Origin: Ignavibacteriota bacterium
Lineage (GTDB): Bacteria; Bacteroidota; Ignavibacteria; Ignavibacteriales; Ignavibacteriaceae
NCBI GenBank assembly: GCA_013285405.1
Contig: CP053446.1
Span: 2,155,001-2,219,000, forward strand
Direction of reading: 5' to 3'
DNA: 64,000 nt
The position numbers and the translations under genes are program-made. Within the stretch, counting starts at the first letter, position 1; the number at the start of each line of letters is the position of its first letter. The notes beneath the pieces are model-generated. The model ran no database searches and was not told the DNA's origin. It was given only the letters and a program-made list of their open reading frames with translations. Below, piece by piece: positions 17,724 through 26,509 of the stretch.

Positions 17724-19975
17724 CTGAACATCTCCTCAAAATCTTCTTCAAAGAATCCGCCAGGTATTGGATCAAGAATTTTACCCATTCTATCAATTCG
17801 TAAATTTCTGAGAATCGTTCCGTTTTTTGTGTTCTCAACAAAAATTAAAGCAACATCATCGGGAGTTAATTTTGGTAATCCATTATCCTTATTTAGAGTC
17901 GATTCTCTAATCAATTTAAGTATCCTCAACATCATGGTTTCGCTATGATTTTCCAGAATGAAAGTATTCTTATTCTCACCCAACGCAGAACTGACTATTA
18001 AACTTCCTAATTCTGCTTGTAGTGCGGGGTGTAAATGTATCTCTGGTTGTTCAATCAAAATCGTTTTACCTTTATTTGCGTATGCAGAAACTAATACTGG
18101 TATAACTTGACTAATCCCAAAACCAACATCACGATGTGTTACAACCGTATTAGAATTCTGATCTACAAGAACTAGGTCATTAATTCCTTCAATCGCATCA
18201 TCTTGATTCACTTTTTCCAATACTTTGTCAAAAACTCCACTATCCCCACTCCATTCCTTGAATTCAGATAATTCAAAATCGATATCCTGTGCTGCAGCCC
18301 ATATTTGATCTTCAAAATCCTTAGACTTTGGATCAATATGCTTTCGGACTTCCAGCTTATATTTTGTATTAAGCTTAGCAGTCGAGCTCAACCAATTATT
18401 AACTTTATCTCTTATATCTTTAAAGTCTCTTAGAGTCTCCCAGGCATTTGCTCCGCCGGCAATCCAGTTCGGATCATTATTGTTTGTGAATGCAAGATGT
18501 CTGGCTGGGAATGATCTTACTGGTCCAAGGTAAATTAGATTACTTAGTTGGGAATCAAGTTCATTATAAACTGATTCTATAATTTCAGTTAGCGCAAATG
18601 GTAAGTACAATTTTAGCGAACTAACTAAATCGCTTTCTCTTGAATCACGACTAATCGGTAAAACAGTCTTGGATGCATCATAAAATGATTCACGAACTTT
18701 TTTCAGATGTCTGGGAATAAATAATGTGTCGTTGGAATATAATTCGTTTATAATCGAATCCATTGCTTCCTGAATAATATTCCAATCACTTTGCTTTATT
18801 TCTGGTGTCGTTGTATTTGAAATTATTAGAGCCTCAATTAATCTTTTAAGGAGAGAATTTTCTAAATTCAGGTAATCAATCCTAAAAGCAAGATTTTTCG
18901 TTAAACCAATATTCAATAAGGGTTCGCCATCGGTTAAGATTTCAAACTTTTGCACTTTGGGCTTGCCAGTGGCGATAAATTCATCGGTTGGCAGTTCATC
19001 ATAATAAATTTGATGATCTTCAACCCGAATTACTTTCTTTTTCTTCCTTTGTTCAAGTGGTTGCCTAACTTCAAACCTCGCTGAAACAATATTTGTTTCT
19101 GGAAAGTTTTTCCTTAAAGTTTCATTTCCTTTCTCAGCATCTATGTCAATGTAAAAATTAATCGATCTTTGGAAATCCCGTTTATGAACCAACTGTCTGA
19201 ATCCACCCAGGTCCACAGAATCACCACTTATTTTCATATAATGAGTATCAAGTTCTTTACTACTAAAAGCATTTTGTAGATACAGCAGTGAATGTATAAG
19301 ACTTGATTTGCCTGAACTGTTAGGTCCAAAAAGTAATGTTATCGGTTTGATTTTCAATTCTTGTATGGAGTTATAACTTTTAAAATTGGCAATTCCAATA
19401 TGTTTAATTGATATTTCCGTAACACTCTGTTCTTGTTGAGCTTTTTCAAGCAGTCCTTCAGTATAATAGCGATAATCATCTGATACGGAGGCATCAAAAT
19501 CATTCCATTCCATCAATCCAACTTTGTCGCCATTAATTTCAAATATTTTCGGATTATTTTTTGCTTCTAAAAATATTTTGCCAGCACTTGTAGGAAGAAC
19601 TCCTTCAAATTCCCCCTTATATCTACGGTTAATTTCATCCGCAATTACTTTTGTTGTGAGTTCATCCTTGTTATCTTTTAATACCAGGGTAATTGCATCT
19701 GACAGTGAAAATTCAACACTTCCAACGATTGAATCTGGCTCAACATAAAACGTTTCCTTTTTCCCTTCCCATTCAACAAGACCAACATAGTTACCCTCAC
19801 GTGTAAAGAGCTTAGGATAATTTTTTGTTCTGCCATGTATTTGAAATGGTGTTACAGATGAACCATCCCGCTTATGATAATTTCCCCTTTCATTTACCTT
19901 CTCAGCAATCTCTTTTGTCATCAGTCCGTGACCAACTTCTTTGAGTATTGCAACAATCTCTTCGTGCAGTGTCAT
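17720..19975 (-). CDS. AAA/OLD-like ATPase (DUF3696) with two N-terminal HARE-HTH domains
   Basis: A 751-residue fusion. Residues 1-70 and about 90-158 are two copies of a HARE-HTH-like winged helix (LHEEIVAILKEVGHGLMTKEI..., then SDAITLVLKDNKDELTTKVI...), a domain otherwise seen in RNA polymerase delta subunit and restriction proteins. From about 190 comes an SMC/OLD-type ATPase: Walker A GPNSSGKS at 217-224, a signature-like VGFGISQVIPVL, Walker B TILIEQPEIHLHP near 640, and a DUF3696-type ending. No TOPRIM nuclease is seen. It starts 11 bp after hsdS and overlaps its partner gene by four bases. I infer a DNA-sensing ATPase working with, or as backup to, the restriction system. Confidence 0.8.
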   Translation of the reverse strand: MTLHEEIVAILKEVGHGLMTKEIAEKVNERGNYHKRDGSSVTPFQIHGRTKNYPKLFTREGNYVGLVEWEGKKETFYVEPDSIVGSVEFSLSDAITLVLKDNKDELTTKVIADEINRRYKGEFEGVLPTSAGKIFLEAKNNPKIFEINGDKVGLMEWNDFDASVSDDYRYYTEGLLEKAQQEQSVTEISIKHIGIANFKSYNSIQELKIKPITLLFGPNSSGKSSLIHSLLYLQNAFSSKELDTHYMKISGDSVDLGGFRQLVHKRDFQRSINFYIDIDAEKGNETLRKNFPETNIVSARFEVRQPLEQRKKKKVIRVEDHQIYYDELPTDEFIATGKPKVQKFEILTDGEPLLNIGLTKNLAFRIDYLNLENSLLKRLIEALIISNTTTPEIKQSDWNIIQEAMDSIINELYSNDTLFIPRHLKKVRESFYDASKTVLPISRDSRESDLVSSLKLYLPFALTEIIESVYNELDSQLSNLIYLGPVRSFPARHLAFTNNNDPNWIAGGANAWETLRDFKDIRDKVNNWLSSTAKLNTKYKLEVRKHIDPKSKDFEDQIWAAAQDIDFELSEFKEWSGDSGVFDKVLEKVNQDDAIEGINDLVLVDQNSNTVVTHRDVGFGISQVIPVLVSAYANKGKTILIEQPEIHLHPALQAELGSLIVSSALGENKNTFILENHSETMMLRILKLIRESTLNKDNGLPKLTPDDVALIFVENTKNGTILRNLRIDRMGKILDPIPGGFFEEDFEEMFS

Positions 19976-19986
19976 TTTAATTTCCT

Positions 19987-21246
19987 TTAATTAACCTTCT
20001 CTAAATATTTTTTCTGTTCTTCCATTTCTTGAAGCAGTTCTTTCATATGTGCTTCTCGCCAGGATGATGTTAAACTTCCATCGAAAGCTTTTGAAAGTAC
20101 TAATTCAAACAAATTATTAATTCGTTCAGATGATTTCTCTCGATACTCTCTTTTCTGCTCAAGATTGATAATCATATCATCAAACTTTTTATTCAAAATT
20201 TCATTCTCATTCGGATACGGAATTTTTAGATTTAATATGTCATTTTCAGATACTGCTGGATATGATGCACCTTTGGCCATACTCATTAATATATTTGAAA
20301 ACCAATTCAATCTCGATAATGCATACAGAAAACCAAAACCATAAGGCTCTTTGGTTCTCAAAACACAAAACCCTGTGCTGCAAACTTGGTTATCTAAACT
20401 TTGAGGCACTAATGCTGTTGCTTTGAGGTAAGGTCTGACTGTTGAAACGAGAACATCATTGTTTTTTATAATTTGTTTCGCTCTACTTGGAGCATCTGAT
20501 CCTACATAATTAGCGAAAGACATTATCTTCCCTTTATTTCCGTCCACACTTGATATATCAATATACTTAAATTCATACTCGGGTAATTTTCTTAAATCCT
20601 TCTGTTCAACTTTTTTTACAATATCTTTAATCTTTAACTTTCCATTGTAAGTAAACGGATCCCCAAACATCTCATAAAACAAAGCGGGAATTATTTTCTC
20701 TGCTTTTTCATCTGCTTGTTTGCGGAGTTTGCGTATCTCATCTGCTTGGTCTAATATTTCTACTATTCGGCGCTGCTCGGAAAGCGGAGGGAGATCTAAT
20801 TTTATTTTCTTTAGATCGCCGGTTGATATACTGGCTTGATTAACGGCTCTTTTTGAAATACGAATAAACAGATTTTTAAATCGATAGTTTCTAAGAAAAT
20901 AATAGAGATGTTTTGGATAAACGATTTTTCTATTGGGTCGTAAACATAACAGATTCATTCCGTGTATTATTTTTTCTGGTTGGCCTTCATATATTGCAAC
21001 TTTACCTAAATGCTTTTCACTGTTTATATGACTTAATAATATATCACCTTCTAACAGTAACCAATTAGAATAATTATCTTCATTTAGATTAGCATATCCA
21101 ACTTTATTAGGATCAATAATTTCATCAGAAATAGTTTCGATTCTTGTAATTGGTAATCCTCTAGATTCCGTTGACAACTGGTTGACATTCAGTCCATTTC
21201 TTATTAAAGAATTTACAGAACCCAGATTTGCTTCAATCCAATTCAT
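19987..21246 (-). CDS. hsdS: type I restriction-modification specificity subunit
   Basis: A 419-residue HsdS. Two target-recognition domains (about 1-150 and 200-345) are separated by the conserved helical spacer LPPLSEQRRIVEILDQADEIRK, and a second conserved region (NEILNKKFDDMIINLEQKREYREKS) follows the second domain, as in two-domain type I S subunits. The subunit sets the bipartite DNA target of the HsdM/HsdR complex; the target cannot be read from sequence. The gene begins five bases after hsdM. The C-terminal tail (LLQEMEEQKKYLEKVN) is a short coiled coil. No frameshift or inverted partial copy of hsdS for phase variation is seen. Confidence 0.93.
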   Translation of the reverse strand: MNWIEANLGSVNSLIRNGLNVNQLSTESRGLPITRIETISDEIIDPNKVGYANLNEDNYSNWLLLEGDILLSHINSEKHLGKVAIYEGQPEKIIHGMNLLCLRPNRKIVYPKHLYYFLRNYRFKNLFIRISKRAVNQASISTGDLKKIKLDLPPLSEQRRIVEILDQADEIRKLRKQADEKAEKIIPALFYEMFGDPFTYNGKLKIKDIVKKVEQKDLRKLPEYEFKYIDISSVDGNKGKIMSFANYVGSDAPSRAKQIIKNNDVLVSTVRPYLKATALVPQSLDNQVCSTGFCVLRTKEPYGFGFLYALSRLNWFSNILMSMAKGASYPAVSENDILNLKIPYPNENEILNKKFDDMIINLEQKREYREKSSERINNLFELVLSKAFDGSLTSSWREAHMKELLQEMEEQKKYLEKVN

Positions 21247-21251
21247 TATTT

Positions 21252-22985
21252 TTACTTAATTTCGTTTAGTAGTTTATATAATTGTTCGGTAATCTTCTTT
21301 TCAATTTCAATAACATTTTTTATCAAATCAACAGGTTTTTCATCATTAACCTTTTGTGTAATCTGCGGTTTGTATCTTCCAGCAGAAAGGTTGTAATCGT
21401 TCTCAGCAATCTTATCAACCAGAGCCCACCAGCATTTGGGTTCTTCACTTCCGTGTTCAAGAATTGATAAAGCTTCAACTCCGGGAGGATTTTTAAAGTT
21501 GGATTTTTTATAACTGTTCCATTGCATAATCAAATCGGGAATATCATTTTTATCTGGGGTTTCAGGTCTTCCGCCTCCCGTAATTTTATCGGGATCATAG
21601 CCATCATTTTGTATTTCATAAAACCAAACTTTTTCTGTTGCAGGTTTATCTTCAAACAATCCTTCTTTAAAAGGTTTCTTAAAGACAAGAATAGAAGTTT
21701 TTACTCCCGCATAAGGTTTAAACACTCCTGCTGGTAAGGAAATAACAGATAGCAATTGGAATTGTTCAACCAGCTTAACTCGCAACTCCAGGTGTGCATT
21801 AGTAGAACCAAACAACAGACCTTCAGGAACAACTACTGCACATATCCCTCCTTCAACAAGCGAATCCATCATTACTGCCAGAAAGAGCAGCTCACTTTTC
21901 TTTGTATTCTTTGGCAAGTTTTCTCTGATAGACTCTTTAGGTAGAACACCTGCAAATGGCGGATTTGAAAGAATGACTTTGTATTGACGGTAAAGATCTT
22001 CTTCAGTCAATCCACCCATTTCAGATAGAGTATTTCCTCTTTTAACATTTGCTTTCATCAGTCCGTGCAAAACCATATTCATTGTAGCAATACGCATTAT
22101 CTGTCTGCTTACATCCACTCCATAGATAGAAGCTTCAAGAATTCCCCAGTCAGGTATCAAGTCGCCATTTCCTTTTCTATAAGTCATTAAATTGGGAACT
22201 TCTTTTTTCAATTCAGTAATAAAATTCTCTCTGAGCTTAGGATCATCATCAAAAGAAAAATCTTCTTCTTTAAATTTTAATTGAACTTCAGCTTCCTGCT
22301 TATTGAAATATTGCTTTAACAGCCATTCTTCTCCATAAATTGGTACATCAATAGTCTTCTCAGAATGCTTTGCCATAATAAATTCAAGTGCATCAATTAA
22401 GAAACCCGCTGTTCCGCAAGCAGGATCGTAAATCGTATCACGCCAATCGGGGTCTACAATTTCAACCATCATCTTTCTAATTTGCCTTGGAGTTCTGAAC
22501 TGACCCAGCAAAGCACCTTCCATCGTGTTAAGATAAGTGAGCATATATTCATAAATATCACCCTTAACATCGGAACCAAGTTTGGAAAAATTGATTTCAT
22601 CTATTTCATCAACAACTTGTTTCAATACTGCAGGGTCGTTTATTTCTAATACAGCATCGCGGAAATAAGAAGCTATATGCTGATTTTCACTATTTATTGA
22701 AGACATATAGGGAAAGACTTCGTCACGAACAAACTTTACAAGCTTTTCACCGCTAAGACCTTTCCACTCGAACCATCTGAATCTTTTTGCTTGTTCTGGA
22801 TAAAGTGATTTTGCCCGTGTCGCAGCTAGTCTTTGTTGGATTGCGATTTCACTTTCTCTTTCATCCAATAATTTAAGATAGATCAGATATGAAATCTGTT
22901 CGATATAGGTGATCGGATTATTTACTCCACCAGCAAATAAAATATTTGTTATTCGGTCAAGTTTTCTTCGTATTTCCTGGTTCAT
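21252..22985 (-). CDS. hsdM: type I restriction-modification DNA methyltransferase subunit
   Basis: A 577-residue N6-adenine methyltransferase. An N-terminal HsdM helical domain (1-150) precedes the SAM-binding motif DPACGTAGF (about 187-195) and the catalytic motif NPPF (about 340). The length is usual for the family. It methylates the HsdS-defined site to protect the host and forms the core of the M2S complex. It starts two bases after the hsdR stop and ends five bases before hsdS, so the three subunits form one tight operon. The gene looks intact and functional. Confidence 0.95.
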   Translation of the reverse strand: MNQEIRRKLDRITNILFAGGVNNPITYIEQISYLIYLKLLDERESEIAIQQRLAATRAKSLYPEQAKRFRWFEWKGLSGEKLVKFVRDEVFPYMSSINSENQHIASYFRDAVLEINDPAVLKQVVDEIDEINFSKLGSDVKGDIYEYMLTYLNTMEGALLGQFRTPRQIRKMMVEIVDPDWRDTIYDPACGTAGFLIDALEFIMAKHSEKTIDVPIYGEEWLLKQYFNKQEAEVQLKFKEEDFSFDDDPKLRENFITELKKEVPNLMTYRKGNGDLIPDWGILEASIYGVDVSRQIMRIATMNMVLHGLMKANVKRGNTLSEMGGLTEEDLYRQYKVILSNPPFAGVLPKESIRENLPKNTKKSELLFLAVMMDSLVEGGICAVVVPEGLLFGSTNAHLELRVKLVEQFQLLSVISLPAGVFKPYAGVKTSILVFKKPFKEGLFEDKPATEKVWFYEIQNDGYDPDKITGGGRPETPDKNDIPDLIMQWNSYKKSNFKNPPGVEALSILEHGSEEPKCWWALVDKIAENDYNLSAGRYKPQITQKVNDEKPVDLIKNVIEIEKKITEQLYKLLNEIK

Positions 22986-22987
22986 AG

Positions 22988-25270
22988 TTATCCAGCTTTA
23001 AGCGTAAATAGTGATTCATTCATTTCTTTAATAACATCTTTTAACCCATCTTCGCCAAATAATTCTACACCCAAACCAGCAGCATTCAATATTGATAAAG
23101 GTGGTTTAAATAATTCCTCCATCTCAATTTTACCTTTCACAATTCCTCTGTTCTTCAGCATAGAAAGATACTGAGCCTGTTCAGGTGAGAGTGATTTTGT
23201 TATGAGCCAGGCGTGAAAATTTTCCGTTACAATTTCTTCTTTTGACTTCTGTTTTTCAGTTCCTAAGGCATATTTAATAAAGTCTATAAGGTTACCACCA
23301 GGCTGCTGATATGCTTTTCTTAAATTGTCTTCGTTGAAATACATTTCTGGAGAGTTAAGTGATTCCGCAAGACTTTGTTCTTCTTCTGGGGTTAGTCCAT
23401 ATTTTTCTCTTTCTTCTTCTTGTGCAGCCGATTGATTTTTTATCTTTTCAATGAGTGGATCATTTTCTAATTGCCGCTTTATGGTCTGTTCCCAATTAGT
23501 AACATATTCCTTTTTATCCACTCTTTCGCCCTGTGGACCAACTTCAACATATTTTACACTATACATCCATTCATCGTCTAATCCAAGTTCAATAAGTTCT
23601 TTTGCAGTTTTCGGTTTATCTGGTTTAGTCTCATAAGCGTTGCCAAAACCAGACCCAGAGAAAATATCCACCTCGCTATCATTAAAGTATTCGTGATTAC
23701 CAAAGAAGTCATAGATCATAAATTTCCTCTTATCAATCTTTGGACACGTTCTTGTTCCTCTGCCTCGCATCTGCTGATAGAGAATTGGAGATCGAACTCT
23801 TCGACACATAACAAGATGTAAAACTTCACGACAGTCAAAACCAGTATCAAGCATTCCTACACTCACAGCAACCATCGGGTAATCTTCTCTCTTAAATTTT
23901 CTTATCAGTTCATCAGCATTTGTCACATCACTAGTAATTACTTCTGCATATTGTCCACGTGATTCAGGATGTAACTCATTGAGGAATTTTGCTAATCTTG
24001 TTGCATGATTTTTCGTAATTGCAAAAACTATTGTTTTGCCGGGACCTTTTGATTGTCCTGGTGCAAGTTCTTTATAATTTTCCCAAGCAAGTTTGTCAAA
24101 CTCTTCCATCATCAAACGATTCGTCTTTTCGTTTGTCCATATTCTTTCAAACTCAGCTGGATCATAATATTCTTCATCAACCTCTACACCTTCAGTCATC
24201 AGTTTTGTAATTCTCTCTGCAAATTTATAGGGCACTAAATATTCACCTTCAAATGCTTTTCTAATTGGTAAAGAGAAATCAGGTGCTTCATTCTTACATT
24301 GATAGAAATCAAAAGTATTTCTTTCAATATATATTGAAGGCGTGGCAGTTAATCCAATGTGAAAAGCATCAAAATGTGTTAAAGCTGTCTGCCAGGCACC
24401 ATAAATTGAACGATGACATTCATCAGCAATAACAACATCAAAATATCCGCTCGTATAATCGGTATATCGTGAAATCATTGTCTGTAATAAACAAACCGTG
24501 ATTTGTTTTTCTTCTCTAATAACTCCAGGTCTTAACCAATAACTGCTGTATTGCCTGAGTATGTCCTGTATAGCTTCAAGAGCTTGCTTAGCGAGTTGTT
24601 CACGATCAACCAAAAAAAGAATTTTTTCTGCTCTTCCTGCTTCAATTAATCTTTTAAGATATAAAGCAATTAGGTCGGTCTTTCCTGTACCTGTTGGAAG
24701 TTCAATCAAGAATCTTCTTTTGCCTAATTCCAAGGAATGGTCTAAAGCTTTCATTGCTTCCTTCTGGTAATCTCTCACATTTCTTACTTCACCTTGCCTG
24801 ATGTAATTATCAGGAATTGGCATATGAGCCATTGGTTCTCTGTTAGCTCTTTGCTTTACTATTCTCTCTAGATCCTTCTGAGAATAAAAAGAGTTTACAA
24901 TTCTTGCATCGTCGTTAGTGTAATCCCAGAAATAAATTAATTCTCCATTTGTTAAAAAGATGAACGGAGCACCTATTGCTTTTGCATAAGGAAGTGTTTG
25001 TTGCTTAGCTCGATACGGATGAAGTGCGGATTTCTTTGCTTCAACTACAGCAAGTGGTTTCCCATCTCGATCATAAAGAACATAATCAGCTCTGCCAAGA
25101 GTTTTATCTTCTGAATAATCTCTATCCGAATATTTATCCTGATTCTCTTTAACTATATTAATAGGCACTTCTGTCCGCACCTGGAAACTATCTTTCAAAT
25201 CCCAGCCAGAATCTTTTAACAGATCGTTAATAACTATTCTTGCGTCTTGTTCGGAGGAATTAAAACTCAT
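22988..25270 (-). CDS. hsdR: type I restriction endonuclease and translocase subunit
   Basis: A 760-residue HsdR of the EcoEI-like branch. The N-terminal nuclease domain has the PD-ExK pattern GRADYVLYDRDGKPLAVVEAK (60-80). The SF2 translocase shows Walker A PTGTGKT (near 193), DECH (near 283), LTATP and a late QMRGRGTR. The C-terminal EcoEI_R-type domain should bind the methyltransferase core. It cuts unmodified foreign DNA after translocation. It is the first gene of the five-gene cassette. The 73 bp between its start and the right direct repeat must hold the cassette promoter if it has its own; a candidate is the AT-rich run near 25300-25320. Confidence 0.95.
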   Translation of the reverse strand: MSFNSSEQDARIVINDLLKDSGWDLKDSFQVRTEVPINIVKENQDKYSDRDYSEDKTLGRADYVLYDRDGKPLAVVEAKKSALHPYRAKQQTLPYAKAIGAPFIFLTNGELIYFWDYTNDDARIVNSFYSQKDLERIVKQRANREPMAHMPIPDNYIRQGEVRNVRDYQKEAMKALDHSLELGKRRFLIELPTGTGKTDLIALYLKRLIEAGRAEKILFLVDREQLAKQALEAIQDILRQYSSYWLRPGVIREEKQITVCLLQTMISRYTDYTSGYFDVVIADECHRSIYGAWQTALTHFDAFHIGLTATPSIYIERNTFDFYQCKNEAPDFSLPIRKAFEGEYLVPYKFAERITKLMTEGVEVDEEYYDPAEFERIWTNEKTNRLMMEEFDKLAWENYKELAPGQSKGPGKTIVFAITKNHATRLAKFLNELHPESRGQYAEVITSDVTNADELIRKFKREDYPMVAVSVGMLDTGFDCREVLHLVMCRRVRSPILYQQMRGRGTRTCPKIDKRKFMIYDFFGNHEYFNDSEVDIFSGSGFGNAYETKPDKPKTAKELIELGLDDEWMYSVKYVEVGPQGERVDKKEYVTNWEQTIKRQLENDPLIEKIKNQSAAQEEEREKYGLTPEEEQSLAESLNSPEMYFNEDNLRKAYQQPGGNLIDFIKYALGTEKQKSKEEIVTENFHAWLITKSLSPEQAQYLSMLKNRGIVKGKIEMEELFKPPLSILNAAGLGVELFGEDGLKDVIKEMNESLFTLKAG

Positions 25271-25343
25271 ATTGAAATTTCATCGATTATTGAGATCATA
25301 TAAAAATTTATTATACAAAATAAAAATAATTCAGATCGGAAGA

Positions 25344-25365
25344 ATTTTGGCAATGTTGTGGCAAT
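25344..25365. repeat. 22-bp direct repeat, right boundary of the restriction cassette
   Basis: Identical over 22 bp to 16731-16752, same orientation. It directly touches the stop codon of the YhcG-type nuclease gene (25366-25368), so insertion here would leave that gene whole. Confidence 0.8.
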
Positions 25366-26502
25366 CTACTTCAGCTTTTTAGATTTTAGTAACCTTCTTT
25401 TTTCAATTGTCTTTCTTGTCTTTTCGATTTCACCTGCAAGTAGTTCCTCATCGGGAAGCGTTAATTTATATTCTGAAGCGAGAACTTTATTAGGTAACCC
25501 GGCAAGAGCATACTTTGCTACTGCACTGTCTTTTTCAGCACAGAGTATTAATCCAACCGGCGGATTTTCACCTTTATTAGTCCAATTATCCTTTGCAAAG
25601 TTAAGATAAAGATGCATCTGCCCGGCATCTGCGTGAGTGAATCTTCCAACTTTTAAATCAATTACTACAAGACATTTTAATTTCCTGTGGAAAAACAGCA
25701 AATCAATTCTATACCACTCATTTCCAATTCGCAATCGTTTCTGGCGACCAATGAAAGCAAATTCTCCACCAAGCTCAAGAAGGAATTTCTCGAGATGAAT
25801 TATCAATGCTTCTTCGAGTTCATTTTCTGAGTATTCATCTTTCAATCCAAGAAATTCCAAAATGAAAGGATCTTTAATTTCTTCTTCAGGCGTAACTATA
25901 TCTTCAGGCAAAAGTTTTTCGCCTTTCTTAAGCATTGCTGCTTTGTTTTTTGAAAGCAATGTTCTCTCATAAAACTGAGATGAAATTTGCCTGTCAAGTA
26001 ATCTTACAGACCAACCATTTCTAAGTGCTTCTGTTTCATAAAAATTGCGAGCTTCTTTTTTCTTCGCCCTTCGAATCAATATAACATAGTGAGACCAGGA
26101 AAGTGGAAAAATATCATAAAGTTTTTCAGATTTAAAAATCCGAGACAATGTATCGGATTTGTTTGAGTCGGATTTCCGAAACAGCGTCTCGGAAATCTTA
26201 TCTTTTGGATAAGCCAGGTAAAACAATCTCATTAATTCCAGATTATCAACAGAAAATCCTCTCCCAATATTTTTTGTTAAATCATTTGAAATATTTTGCA
26301 ATAATTTTTTCCCATATTTGGCTTTTACCACACCGGATTGTTCATACTCTACAATTCTTCTCCCAATTTCCCAATAGGTAGCTGTCAGGATTGCATTGAT
26401 GACCCTTGTAGTTTTGCTTCTGGCGGATTCGAGTAGTTCTGCAATTCCACTGATTAGCGAAGTGTATTTATTTGGCTTGCTTATTTTTGAATCATTAATC
26501 AT
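25366..26502 (-). CDS. YhcG-family PD-(D/E)XK nuclease (DUF1016)
   Basis: A 378-residue protein with an N-terminal DUF1016 helical domain (about 15-170, with TYWEIGRRIVEYEQSG and FSVDNLELMRLFYL) and a C-terminal PD-(D/E)XK nuclease domain. The active site lies near 255-285: RIGNEWYRIDLLFFH, then CLVVIDLKVG with the Asp...D-x-K triad. YhcG-type proteins accompany mobile and restriction loci; their DNA substrate is not well defined. Its start is seven bases after the CARF gene stop, so the two are one operon. The right 22-bp repeat begins right after its stop, separating it from hsdR. Confidence 0.9.
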   Translation of the reverse strand: MINDSKISKPNKYTSLISGIAELLESARSKTTRVINAILTATYWEIGRRIVEYEQSGVVKAKYGKKLLQNISNDLTKNIGRGFSVDNLELMRLFYLAYPKDKISETLFRKSDSNKSDTLSRIFKSEKLYDIFPLSWSHYVILIRRAKKKEARNFYETEALRNGWSVRLLDRQISSQFYERTLLSKNKAAMLKKGEKLLPEDIVTPEEEIKDPFILEFLGLKDEYSENELEEALIIHLEKFLLELGGEFAFIGRQKRLRIGNEWYRIDLLFFHRKLKCLVVIDLKVGRFTHADAGQMHLYLNFAKDNWTNKGENPPVGLILCAEKDSAVAKYALAGLPNKVLASEYKLTLPDEELLAGEIEKTRKTIEKRRLLKSKKLK

Positions 26503-26509
26503 TCAAATC

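Noticed and set aside
19987..21246. Phase-variable hsdS inversion system
   Set aside because: Only one hsdS is present, with no partial copies, inverted repeats or recombinase nearby.
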